A stretch of DNA of 62,237 nt from Gemmatimonadota bacterium (GTDB lineage Bacteria > Gemmatimonadota > Gemmatimonadetes > Gemmatimonadales > GWC2-71-9), in NCBI GenBank assembly GCA_027294455.1, contig JAPULZ010000214.1:1-62237 (forward strand). Reading direction: 5' to 3'. The notes under the pieces were generated by a model. The model was given only the letters and a program-made list of their open reading frames with translations. It did no database searches and was not told the origin of the DNA. This document shows, piece by piece, positions 54,840 through 62,237 of this stretch; within the stretch, counting starts at the first letter, position 1, and every line of letters begins with the position of its first letter. A program made the translations under genes and the position numbers.

Positions 54840-57545
54840 CTACTCGGCTCGCATCGCCACCGTGGGATCTACGCGGGTCGCGCGGCGTGCCGGTAAGAAG
54901 CTCGCGAGCAGCCCGGTGGCCGCTAGCACCACGACGATCGCGACGAACACCGTCGCATCGGCGGCGGCGACGTCATACAGCAGCAGCGAAATCATTCGCG
55001 CGAGGCCGAACGCCATCACGACACCGACGCCCAAACCGAGAGCGAGTTGCCGGAATCCCTGTCGCATCACCAGGCCCATCACATTGGCTGATGTCGCGCC
55101 CAAGGCAATACGAAGGCCAACTTCGTGGGTACGCTGGTTGACGCTGAACGACAGGACCCCATACAGCCCCACCGTTGCGAGGAAAAGCGCCACACCGCCG
55201 AAGATTGTGAACATCACCCCAAAAATCTGGAAGAAAAACTGGGCCTGGCCGATGGTGTCGGCCAGCGATGCGACCTGCGAAAGCGGGATCTCAGCATCGA
55301 GCGACCTCACGGCGCGGCGCGCCGCAGCGGTGAAATCCAACGGATCGCCCTGCGTGCGTACGATGACGTTCGCGGCCGACGGAGGACGTTGGGCCATCGG
55401 CACGTAGATCGCCGCTTGCGGCAGAATAAAGGCGTCCATCTCCAAGTAGAGATCCGGGGCGACGCCGACGATGGTGAGCCACCGCTCGTCTCGTTCCCTC
55501 GTTGAGCCCTGTTGGAACGTTCCCCGGAGTGACAGCCTTCGGCCGATCGCCGATCCCCCGGGAAAATGCTGCGCAACGAACGCCCGGTCGACGATCACCA
55601 CGGGCAAGGCGTTGGCGTCGTCGAGCGCTGAAAAGTTACGGCCTTCGACCACGTTGGTCTCCAACGACACGAAGTACTCCGGCGAGATCGCACCCAGCCG
55701 GGTGTTGGGGTAATCGCGATCACCCTGATACGTCTCTCCCTCGTGAGCAAACCGTGCGTTGCCGAAACCGACTACCGGCAAGTTGGTCGCCGTCGAGGCC
55801 GCGAGCACACCAGGTTCGGCCTCCAATCGCTCCACGAGATCCCGGAAGAAGGCCACCCGGCTTTCGTTGGTCGGATAATCCGTTGGGGACAGCGCCAAAC
55901 CGGCAACGAACACGTGTTCGGTCGCGAAATCGTACTCGATGTTCGCCAGATTGGTGACGCTCTTGACCATGAGTCCAGCCGCAATGAGCAACGCACACGA
56001 GAACGCCACCTCCATGACCACCAGCGAGCGACTCAAGCGACCGATGCGCAAGCTCGACGAACCTCGCGATTCGTCCTTCAGCACGGCGTTGACATCCGTT
56101 CCCGACACCCGGAACGCAGGAAGCAATCCCGACAGAAGACTGGCACCGACCGTGAGCGCCACGACGAACAGCAAGGCGCTCGGGTCGATTCGTATGTCGA
56201 ACCAGAACGGGAGGCCCTGGGGCAGCGTGCGGAGCATGTCATTGAAAAGACCCACACCCAACTGCGCAATCCCGATGCCCACCACCGCACCGGCCACCGC
56301 AATCACGGTGGATTCGACGAGTAACTGCACGATCACGCGGCCGCGACTCGCGCCCAGCGCGGTCCGTACCGCCACCTCTTTGGTGCGAAGGCTGGCCCGC
56401 GCGAGCAGGAGATTGGCCACGTTGGCGCACGCGATCAACAACACCAGCCCCACCGCTCCGAGCATGGTGAACAAGAGCGAGGCCGTCTGATATCCAATCA
56501 GCTCTCGCGTGTACGGACCGATCACGACACTCATGCCTTCGTTCGTTTCCGGGTACTCCTCGCCGAGTTGCACCATGATGCGAGCCAGGTCGGCCTGCGC
56601 CCGCGACATGGATACGCCGTCCTTCAATCGCCCCAACATCGGGAACACCGACGGGCCCTCGCCGCGCGGCGTGGCCAGATAATCCACCTGGAGCGGGCGC
56701 CACAACTGCTGATTGACGGGAAATTCGAAACCCTCGGGCATGATACCGACGATTGTGGCCGGCGCGCCGTCGACGCGAATCGTCCGACCAAGCGCCGCGG
56801 CTTCGCCGCCGAGCTGGTCTTGCCACAATCGGTGCCCGACGATCACGACGGCTGGTGCGCCTCTCTCTTCGTCCGCAGGCAAGAATCCCCGACCCATCAG
56901 GGGAGGCATCCCGATCACGCTGAACAGATTCGCCGTCACCAGCGCACCCGTCAGAAATTCCGGCTCGGCGTCGGTGAAGCTCACGTTCACCGGTCCAAGC
57001 GACATGGCAACCAGATCCTCGAACGTGGTCTGCCGTTCCCGGAGATCCCTGAAGTCGTGAATCCGACCCAGGAGGCGGCTCGGACCCTGCATGGGATTAA
57101 TGCGGTTGATCGCCATGATCTCCTGGGGATCCTCCACCGGCAGTCCCCGGAGCACGACCCCGTTGACGATGCTGAACATTGCCGTTGTCAAGCCGATCCC
57201 GAGAGCGAGGGCGGTCACCGCGATCACCGCCATGCCGGGCCTCCGCGCCAAACCGCGGGCAGCGTACCGGATATCCTTCACGAGATTCTGCATGAGTTGC
57301 CTTTCTTTTCTCGTCTGCGGGCGAACGCCACGCCGGTGGAAAACCTGACTCCACCACGCACGCGGCACGGTGGCGGAGAAGTCGCGCATGATGGACCAGG
57401 CGAAACGCCACACGCCGGCCCTGGTCCCGCGCCGCTCGTCCCAGCCGTCTCGAAACGCCAGGAGCATATCCCGCTCGTACTGCTGCCGAAATCCGGGCGG
57501 GTAGAGCCATAGGAGCATTCGAAAACCACGCGTTGCCAACGTCAC
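54840..57545 (-). CDS. ADOP-type FtsX/MacB permease
   Basis: A 901-residue permease. The prefix region (LLWLYPPGFRQQYERDMLLAF, about 1-85) is the ADOP N-terminal type, followed by MAVIAVTALALGIGLTTAMFSIV, a MacB-like periplasmic domain, FtsX helices, a second periplasmic domain and a second FtsX module ending FLPARRATRVDPTVAMRAE. Start GTG 57545 has GAGG 8 bases upstream and follows the PadR stop by 9 bases. Third PadR-permease pair of this window, with the same end motif as the other two (PARRA-x-x-VDP). Confidence 0.9.
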   Translation of the reverse strand: MTLATRGFRMLLWLYPPGFRQQYERDMLLAFRDGWDERRGTRAGVWRFAWSIMRDFSATVPRAWWSQVFHRRGVRPQTRKERQLMQNLVKDIRYAARGLARRPGMAVIAVTALALGIGLTTAMFSIVNGVVLRGLPVEDPQEIMAINRINPMQGPSRLLGRIHDFRDLRERQTTFEDLVAMSLGPVNVSFTDAEPEFLTGALVTANLFSVIGMPPLMGRGFLPADEERGAPAVVIVGHRLWQDQLGGEAAALGRTIRVDGAPATIVGIMPEGFEFPVNQQLWRPLQVDYLATPRGEGPSVFPMLGRLKDGVSMSRAQADLARIMVQLGEEYPETNEGMSVVIGPYTRELIGYQTASLLFTMLGAVGLVLLIACANVANLLLARASLRTKEVAVRTALGASRGRVIVQLLVESTVIAVAGAVVGIGIAQLGVGLFNDMLRTLPQGLPFWFDIRIDPSALLFVVALTVGASLLSGLLPAFRVSGTDVNAVLKDESRGSSSLRIGRLSRSLVVMEVAFSCALLIAAGLMVKSVTNLANIEYDFATEHVFVAGLALSPTDYPTNESRVAFFRDLVERLEAEPGVLAASTATNLPVVGFGNARFAHEGETYQGDRDYPNTRLGAISPEYFVSLETNVVEGRNFSALDDANALPVVIVDRAFVAQHFPGGSAIGRRLSLRGTFQQGSTRERDERWLTIVGVAPDLYLEMDAFILPQAAIYVPMAQRPPSAANVIVRTQGDPLDFTAAARRAVRSLDAEIPLSQVASLADTIGQAQFFFQIFGVMFTIFGGVALFLATVGLYGVLSFSVNQRTHEVGLRIALGATSANVMGLVMRQGFRQLALGLGVGVVMAFGLARMISLLLYDVAAADATVFVAIVVVLAATGLLASFLPARRATRVDPTVAMRAE

Positions 57546-57554
57546 GTCCGCACC

Positions 57555-57902
57555 TCAGACGACCCGCTTGGCCCGTGCGAAATCCAGAACTTTGGAGAGC
57601 GTCTCAGTCTCACGCTTGAGGACGGACCGTCCGGGCTCGGTCAAGCGATAATACCGACGGCGCTCCTCCCCCGGCTCGGCGGAGAACGACCCTGGGACCT
57701 CTTCGATCAGACCCACCTCGGCGAGCCGGTTGAGAGACCAATAGAGCGAACCCGGCCCCAAGCGGACCGCACCGTCCGACCGCTCACGAACCTCCTGAGC
57801 CATGGCGTAACCGTGCCGCTCGCCGTCCACCAGCGTCAACAGCAAGAAGAAAAACGCCGGCGTGATGCGAACCGGCGATTTGACCTCGTTGGAATCAGCC
57901 AA
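57555..57902 (-). CDS. PadR-family regulator of the third ADOP module
   Basis: A wHTH regulator of about 115 residues: VRITPAFFFLLLTLVDGERHGYAM, GPGSLYWSLNRLAEVGLI, RRRYYRLTEPGRSVL and a C-terminal helix ending ARAKRVV. A TTG at 57902 preceded by GGAGGAGG (6 bases) is the likely start. The frame stays open to an ATG at 57944, which would run through the operator-like dyad and is less likely. It is followed at 9 bases by the permease gene. Confidence 0.85.
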   Translation of the reverse strand: MADSNEVKSPVRITPAFFFLLLTLVDGERHGYAMAQEVRERSDGAVRLGPGSLYWSLNRLAEVGLIEEVPGSFSAEPGEERRRYYRLTEPGRSVLKRETETLSKVLDFARAKRVV

Positions 57903-57920
57903 GACCCTCCTCCGCAGTCG

Positions 57921-57954
57921 TAGTACAGTATTCGGTATATCCATTTCTGTAGTA
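57921..57954 (-). promoter_or_regulatory. Operator-like dyad upstream of PadR gene 3
   Basis: TAGTACAG (57921-57928) and CTGTAGTA (57947-57954) form an 8-bp inverted repeat with one mismatch around an AT-rich 18-base centre. It lies 18 bases upstream of the proposed TTG start. The position matches the dyads before the other two ADOP-linked PadR genes, though the sequence differs. Confidence 0.5.
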
Positions 57955-58005
57955 TCGCCCCGCGAGCATCAATAATCAAGTGAGAATCGCGCGGTTGGAC
58001 GGGCC

Positions 58006-58971
58006 CTATTGCCCCAGCTCCCGCTCCCACGCCTCGAGCGCCACCTCGTAATACCGCGGCGAGAACATGAACCACTCGCCCAGCGATTCGGGAAGGCCGA
58101 ACGACGTGGCCGCCTCGGCGGCCGGAATTCCCCCGTCGAAGGCTCGGCGGGCGGCCGATTCCACATGGTCGATCACCGCAATGAACTGCGCCAGGTCGCC
58201 GGGTGTCGCCATGGGACCGTGTCCGGGGACGTATTTGGTCTCAGGCCCGCGAACGAGCGCCCTGACGTCGGTGGAGAGCCGAGAGGGAATGGCGTCCCGA
58301 TAGTTGGGGAACATGCGATTCCACACTAGATCGCCGCAGTACACGACACCCGGGTCGTCGATCTCCACGCTCACATCACTCGGTGTGTGGCCACCCCGGG
58401 GCACGATGCGGGCGGTTCGGCCCCCCAGATCGATACGGGTCGGGTTGTCGGGGTCGAGCAGCACGACCTCGGCCAGGATGCTGGCCCTGGGGCTGCCGTC
58501 CTCGACCCCGTCCAACACCAGATCCCTGGTGATCCCGGTGGCGAGGAGCCGGGTCGCCCCGTCCTCGGACCCGAATCCCTCGATCCCGCCGGCGTGATCC
58601 CCGTGGAAATGGGTGAGAACCGCGTGGGTGGGCCAGCGTCCCGTCAACAGACGAGCCTGTTCGGCCATCCAGGCCGCACCCCGCGCCGACGCGAAGCTCT
58701 CTACGACGAGCGTGCCCTGAGACCCGGCGATGATGCCGCCGTTGGACAATGTGGTGCGATCCTCCAGCGGAGTGGATATCAATGCCCAGAGCCCGTCGCC
58801 GATCTGCTCCAGCCGGCCCCAGGGCTCCTGGGCAACCACTTGTCTCGCGGTCGGGGGGCCAAAGAATCGCCCGGCGAAAGGCCGCGCTCCCGCCGCCATG
58901 GCCAAGAGGTGGGCACTACACGACGTCGATACGCCAAGAAACGTCCGGCGATCCATGGCTCGGTATTCCAT
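58006..58971 (-). CDS. Exported MBL-fold metallo-hydrolase
   Basis: A 321-residue metallo-beta-lactamase-fold enzyme. The N-terminus MDRRTFLGVSTSCSAHLLAMAAGA is a Tat-like signal. Zinc ligands are visible in THFHGDHAGG (HxHxDH), GGHTPSDVSVE, YCGDLVWN with the bridging Asp and YVPGHGP. That pattern fits B3-like or quinoprotein-relay-type hydrolases rather than a proven antibiotic lactamase. ATG 58971 has GAGG 5 bases upstream; the frame is open 50 codons earlier without a signal-like start. Divergent from the PAS gene, whose start lies about 110 bases away. Confidence 0.87.
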   Translation of the reverse strand: MEYRAMDRRTFLGVSTSCSAHLLAMAAGARPFAGRFFGPPTARQVVAQEPWGRLEQIGDGLWALISTPLEDRTTLSNGGIIAGSQGTLVVESFASARGAAWMAEQARLLTGRWPTHAVLTHFHGDHAGGIEGFGSEDGATRLLATGITRDLVLDGVEDGSPRASILAEVVLLDPDNPTRIDLGGRTARIVPRGGHTPSDVSVEIDDPGVVYCGDLVWNRMFPNYRDAIPSRLSTDVRALVRGPETKYVPGHGPMATPGDLAQFIAVIDHVESAARRAFDGGIPAAEAATSFGLPESLGEWFMFSPRYYEVALEAWERELGQ

Positions 58972-59083
58972 ACAATCCTCGGTCGGGGCAAAAGACACCG
59001 CAATCTGGCGCGGGTCCGGCACAGAAGCCACCTTTAAACCCCCGCACGAGATCCGCCCCATCTGCCAAGCACTGTGACACGGT

Positions 59084-59614
59084 ATGCCGAACGAGCAGCA
59101 GTCGCACGAAGAGCTGATCACCGAGTTGCGAGACCGGATCGCCGAGCTCGAGCGCGAGAATCGGCGCTACCGGGCCATCGAGCTGGAGCTGGCCACCAGC
59201 GAGATGCGGCTGCAAAGCATCCTCGACGCGACGACGGCCGTGATCTACGTGAAGGACGTCGAAGGGCGATATTTCATGATCAACCGGCACTATGAGCGGT
59301 TGTTCGGGATCACGCGGGAACAAATAGTCGGCCAGACCGACTACGAGATCTTTCCGCCCGACGTGGCGGACGCCTTTCGCGCGAACGACCAAAAAGTCCT
59401 CGAAGCCGAAAAGGCCATGGAGTTCGAAGAGATCGCCCCGCACGACGACGGCCCTCATACATACATATCCATCAAGTTCCCCCTGCGCGACTCCGCGGGC
59501 ACGTTGTACGCCGTGTGCGGCATTTCCACCGACATCACCGAACGCAAGGAAACCGAGCGGCAGTTGCGGAAGGCGCTGGCAGCCCTCGAGGAAAGAAAGC
59601 GCCATCGTCAGTAG
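59084..59614 (+). CDS. PAS-domain protein without output domain
   Basis: A 176-residue soluble protein. An N-terminal coiled coil (about 8-45) leads to one PAS domain (MRLQSILDATTAVIYVKDVEGRYFMINRHY, ITREQIVGQTDYEIFP, then FPLRDSAGTLYAVCGISTDITERK) and a second coiled-coil linker that ends abruptly in ERKRHRQ. In sensor kinases this linker continues into a histidine kinase. The stop codon lies inside a 21-bp tandem duplication, so the gene may be a truncated sensor. It could also be a real small sensor for a partner elsewhere. Confidence 0.8.
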   Translation: MPNEQQSHEELITELRDRIAELERENRRYRAIELELATSEMRLQSILDATTAVIYVKDVEGRYFMINRHYERLFGITREQIVGQTDYEIFPPDVADAFRANDQKVLEAEKAMEFEEIAPHDDGPHTYISIKFPLRDSAGTLYAVCGISTDITERKETERQLRKALAALEERKRHRQ

Positions 59615-59651
59615 GCGTTGATTTAGCCTTAGTAGGCGTTGATCTAGCCTT
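59610..59651. repeat. 21-bp tandem duplication across the PAS stop codon
   Basis: AGTAGGCGTTGATTTAGCCTT (59610-59630, first 20 bases near-identical) is repeated at 59631-59651 with one difference (T to C). The first copy contains the TAG stop of the PAS gene, and the second abuts the -35 of the MerR-type promoter. Confidence 0.9.
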
Positions 59652-59680
59652 GCGCCTCACGCTACGTGAGGGTGTACACT
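59650..59680 (+). promoter_or_regulatory. MerR/TipA-type promoter-operator
   Basis: A -35 TTGCGC (59650-59655) and -10 TACACT (59675-59680) are separated by 19 bp, the over-long spacing used by MerR-family activators. A perfect dyad CCTCACG-CTA-CGTGAGG (59655-59671) fills the spacer, close to the CTCACGTxACGTGAG operator known for TipA. It lies 37 bases upstream of the regulator gene, so autoactivation is expected. Confidence 0.8.
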
Positions 59681-59716
59681 TCTTTCCGTCACAGATTCGA
59701 AACGAGGGAACGCGCC

Positions 59717-60475
59717 GTGACCACCGTCTTGCGCGTCGGCGAGCTGGCAAGAAAGACCGGACTTTCGGTTCGCACCCTGCACTATTACGACGAAATCGGC
59801 TTGCTGTCCCCGGGTCAGCATTCGTCCGCCGGTCACCGGCTGTATGGGGCGCAGGACGTCCGCCGACTGCAACACGTCTTGTCCTTGCGGCAACTCGGGT
59901 TTTCCCTCGAGGAGATTCGCGAGTGCTTGGACCGACCGGACTTCTCTCTCGAACAGACGATCGAGCACCATATCGGCCGGCTCCAAGAGCAGATCGACGT
60001 GCAGCAGAGCCTGCGTAAGCGTCTCGCTCGAATCCTCGAGCGAATCCGCGAGTCGCAGGACGTAGCGACGACGGAGTTCATCCATTCCATCGAGGAGACG
60101 GTGATGATCGAGAAGTACTACACGCCGGAACAACAGGAACAGTTGCGAGTGCGAGCACAGGAAGTGGGCCAGGAGCGCATCCAGCAAGTGCAGGTGGAAT
60201 GGGAAGAGCTGTTCGCCCGCTACCGCGAGGAGATGGAGCGAAGCACCTACCCGGCCAGCGAGACGGTCCAGGCCCTCGCGGCCAAGTCGGCCAGCCTGAT
60301 TCGGGAGTTTACCGGCGGCAATCCGGGAATCGCGACATCTCTCGCCACGATGTACCGCGAGGAGAGGGCGCAAAACGTGCTCGGCCGGCACGGCTACGAG
60401 GTCGACGGCGGACTCTGGGAATACATGCAGAAAGCATCCGCATCACTCCGCGAGGCGAATGACAAAGAACGCTAG
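59717..60475 (+). CDS. TipA-like MerR-family regulator
   Basis: A 252-residue activator. The N-terminal MerR winged helix (LRVGELARKTGLSVRTLHYYDEIGLL, SAGHRLYGAQDVRRL) is followed by a long dimerisation coiled coil (about 75-120) and a TipAS-type C-terminal ligand domain (YYTPEQQEQLRVRAQEVG, VEWEELFARYREEM, VDGGLWEYMQKAS). TipA binds thiopeptide antibiotics through this domain; other members sense different drugs. Start GTG 59717 has GAGGG 8 bases upstream; an earlier GTG lies inside the operator. Targets beyond itself are not visible: the next gene is convergent. Confidence 0.9.
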   Translation: MTTVLRVGELARKTGLSVRTLHYYDEIGLLSPGQHSSAGHRLYGAQDVRRLQHVLSLRQLGFSLEEIRECLDRPDFSLEQTIEHHIGRLQEQIDVQQSLRKRLARILERIRESQDVATTEFIHSIEETVMIEKYYTPEQQEQLRVRAQEVGQERIQQVQVEWEELFARYREEMERSTYPASETVQALAAKSASLIREFTGGNPGIATSLATMYREERAQNVLGRHGYEVDGGLWEYMQKASASLREANDKER

Positions 60476-60492
60476 GTGCCTTCGCATCGCAC

Positions 60493-62214
60493 TCAGGGGT
60501 TGAACCAGAAGACGGCATCGTACGACCAGGGGCCCCAGCCGCTCTCGTTGCGGGCGCGTGCCAACCAGCGGTAAGACGTGCCCGCGATCTGGGGCCAGAA
60601 CTTCTTCGTGTTCGTGTTCGAGCTGTACATGTAGTAGTACACCCACGCATCGTTCTTCCGGTAGTCGATCCGGAACTCGTACTCGACCGCCCCCAGGATC
60701 GCGTTGACGCTCAACGTCACCGGGCTCGTAGTGATGTTCACCGTGTTGGGCTGCAAGTTGGTTGGCGGCGGCGGGGGTGGCACAGGCTCGGCACGGTCGA
60801 AGCTCGCCCAACTCGAGAAGGAACCCGGGCCGTACGCGTTCCTCGCCAACACCTTCCAGCGGTACGTCGTGTTCGGCCCGAGCGGCAACTCGAACGAGTT
60901 CGTGGTCGTCATCTCGATCCAATAGTCACGCCATGACCCGTTGTCGAGGTAGTCGACGTCGACCTCGTACGCCGCCGCATCGGCGATCGCGTCCCACCGC
61001 AACGTCACCGAGCTCTCCGTGACCGTCACACCGTCCGGACGCAGCCCAGTGGGCGCGGGCGGCGGCGTGCCCACCGACGGATCGTCGAAGGCGAAACTCA
61101 CCCAATCCGCGTAGGGGCCCAGGCCGTGCGTGTTCCTTGCCGCCACTTTCCAGCGATAAGTCGTTTCCGATCCCAGGCCTATAGCGAACGAATTCGTGCT
61201 CGTCGTCTCGATCCAATAGTCGCGCCACGAACCGTTGTCGAGGTAGTCGACGTCGAGTTCGTACGTCGCCTCCGCGATGGCATCCCACCGCAGTGTCACC
61301 GGAGTTTCCGTAACCGTTACCCCATCCGGATTCAATCCCCTGGGCGCGGGCGGCACCTTCCCATCGTCGTCGTCCCTGTCGGGATCGGGTGGTTCGATGA
61401 TGTCCCAATCGATGTTCGACCCGCAGACCTTTGCCAGTTCCGGGGCCGACTGCGGCCTGTCGAATTGCTTCCCGGTGGGGTTCGACCAACCTCCGAACGG
61501 TCCCGCATCAGGATTCGCCGCCGGTTCGTCGTACCAGTCCTGGAAGTCTGGCCGGTGATCGTAATGGGCGTACCAGAGCGGCAGGTGCGAGAATTCGGTC
61601 GTGACGATCTCCAGGTTCCACCAATTCTTGCGTGTGTAGATGCCGCACGGGCAATCGCCACACGCATCCACCGCCGCGCGGAGTATGGAGCGACGCTCGT
61701 CCGGACCCAAGTTGTCGGCGGCTTCGGCGGGACTGGGCTCGACGTCGAGCCACAGGCGCCGCACAGGATAGTTCGCCACCAACGACCGCACCCTCTTGAC
61801 GCGTTCCGGCCCCAGCGGATGGTTGTACTCGGTCCAGGCCACCCACACGTAGGCGTCGACCGTCACGCCGCTCTGCACGACGCTGTCGAGCTGGCGGAGT
61901 GCCAGCTCGAGGTAGGGCTGCTGCCAATTGAACCCGACGATGATGTGTTCGGCTTTGTACTCCCTCTTCCAGCACGTGACGTCATCCGCATCAATCTCTC
62001 CGGTGGCATAGGAGATATCCACCGCGTATACGGTCCCAGTCGGCGGCGGGGGCAGCTCGTCGGCGGTCGCGACGCGTTCCACATCCGCAGCCGTATCCAG
62101 ATTCGATGCCAGATCACAACTCGAGAGAGTGAGCGCGAGCAGTCCGGTGAACATGCCGGAACCCGGAACGCTGAAGGCGATCGATCGGGGCGGGCGGGGA
62201 GCGAAACGACGCAT
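60493..62214 (-). CDS. GH25-like lipoprotein with three fibronectin type III repeats
   Basis: A secreted lipoprotein of about 573 residues (lipobox LTLSSC). The first domain (about 65-280) resembles a GH25/lysozyme-like TIM barrel: YAVDISYATGEIDADDV, HIIVGFNWQQPY, VRRLWLDVEPSP with an acidic pair, CGIYTRKNWW and PLWYAHYDHRPDF. Three FN3-like repeats follow, the first two nearly identical in core (YLDNGSWRDYWIE, TTYRWKVxARN), joined by proline-rich linkers. It may cleave or bind cell-wall glycan, but catalytic activity is uncertain. ATG 62214 is used; ATG 62157 starts just at the hydrophobic core. Full upstream context is outside the window. Confidence 0.78.
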   Translation of the reverse strand: MRRFAPRPPRSIAFSVPGSGMFTGLLALTLSSCDLASNLDTAADVERVATADELPPPPTGTVYAVDISYATGEIDADDVTCWKREYKAEHIIVGFNWQQPYLELALRQLDSVVQSGVTVDAYVWVAWTEYNHPLGPERVKRVRSLVANYPVRRLWLDVEPSPAEAADNLGPDERRSILRAAVDACGDCPCGIYTRKNWWNLEIVTTEFSHLPLWYAHYDHRPDFQDWYDEPAANPDAGPFGGWSNPTGKQFDRPQSAPELAKVCGSNIDWDIIEPPDPDRDDDDGKVPPAPRGLNPDGVTVTETPVTLRWDAIAEATYELDVDYLDNGSWRDYWIETTSTNSFAIGLGSETTYRWKVAARNTHGLGPYADWVSFAFDDPSVGTPPPAPTGLRPDGVTVTESSVTLRWDAIADAAAYEVDVDYLDNGSWRDYWIEMTTTNSFELPLGPNTTYRWKVLARNAYGPGSFSSWASFDRAEPVPPPPPPTNLQPNTVNITTSPVTLSVNAILGAVEYEFRIDYRKNDAWVYYYMYSSNTNTKKFWPQIAGTSYRWLARARNESGWGPWSYDAVFWFNP

Positions 62215-62237
62215 GGAGTACCGCAATTGATCCAGAC

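Noticed and set aside
1..62237. CRISPR arrays, prophage or transposase genes
   Set aside because: No spaced repeat array, integrase, transposase or phage structural gene was found; the only mobile element seen is the intron.

Overview
The window is a GC-rich, gene-dense bacterial chromosome segment. Its content suggests a member of the Gemmatimonadota or a close relative. It has three PadR regulators, each coupled to an ADOP-type (FtsX/MacB) permease; a SusC/SusD-type TonB receptor and lipoprotein pair; a Ser/Thr kinase fused to a TolB-like propeller; a DUF5686 protein; an ABC permease fused to an M1 peptidase; several SXXK serine hydrolases; and many exported lipoproteins. The lineage is inferred from gene content only. 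No rRNA, tRNA or CRISPR array was seen.

Layout. 1-2.9 kb: copper module (csoR-like repressor with an operator over its own promoter, then a Cu(I)-type CPx ATPase). 2.9-6.1 kb: orphan PadR regulator, a vitamin K carboxylase-like membrane protein, a small membrane protein and a lipoprotein. 6.2-9.2 kb: first PadR-ADOP module. 9.3-16.7 kb: two SXXK hydrolases, a DUF885 lipoprotein, a PIN-domain remnant, a DinB-like protein and an unusual four-cupredoxin multicopper oxidase. 16.7-21 kb: YkvI-like membrane protein divergent from the second PadR-ADOP module. 21-24.5 kb: PLP trans-sulfuration enzyme, a broken hypB and a DUF3179 protein. 24.6-31.3 kb: kinase-propeller, two more SXXK hydrolases and a glycosyltransferase. 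31.5-34.8 kb: cytochrome/propeller protein and an FG-GAP lipoprotein. 34.9-42 kb: ABC ATPase plus permease-M1 peptidase fusion, divergent from a DUF5686 protein. 42-47.6 kb: a minus-strand operon of aldehyde dehydrogenase, M24 peptidase, ArsM-like methyltransferase and alkaline phosphatase-family enzyme. 48-53.2 kb: LytTR regulator and SusC/SusD pair. 53.3-53.9 kb: an intron-like group II ribozyme without an ORF next to a terminator hairpin. 54-57.9 kb: TauE/SafE exporter, a REP-like palindrome and the third PadR-ADOP module. 58-62 kb: MBL hydrolase, PAS protein, TipA-like MerR regulator with its operator, and a GH25-like/FN3 lipoprotein.

The strongest unusual signal is in the methyltransferase gene. 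An in-frame TGA falls exactly where ArsM/AS3MT enzymes carry a catalytic cysteine. It is followed at bacterial-SECIS distance by a perfect hairpin with GG in the loop. The reading frame then continues for 56 family-like codons and ends in a 4-nt GTGA overlap with the next gene. This looks like a selenoprotein that a standard gene caller would truncate. Other signals are the ORF-less intron, a multicopper oxidase whose copper ligands lie in the two middle domains, a decayed hypB, and regulatory dyads for CsoR, PadR and TipA-type regulators.
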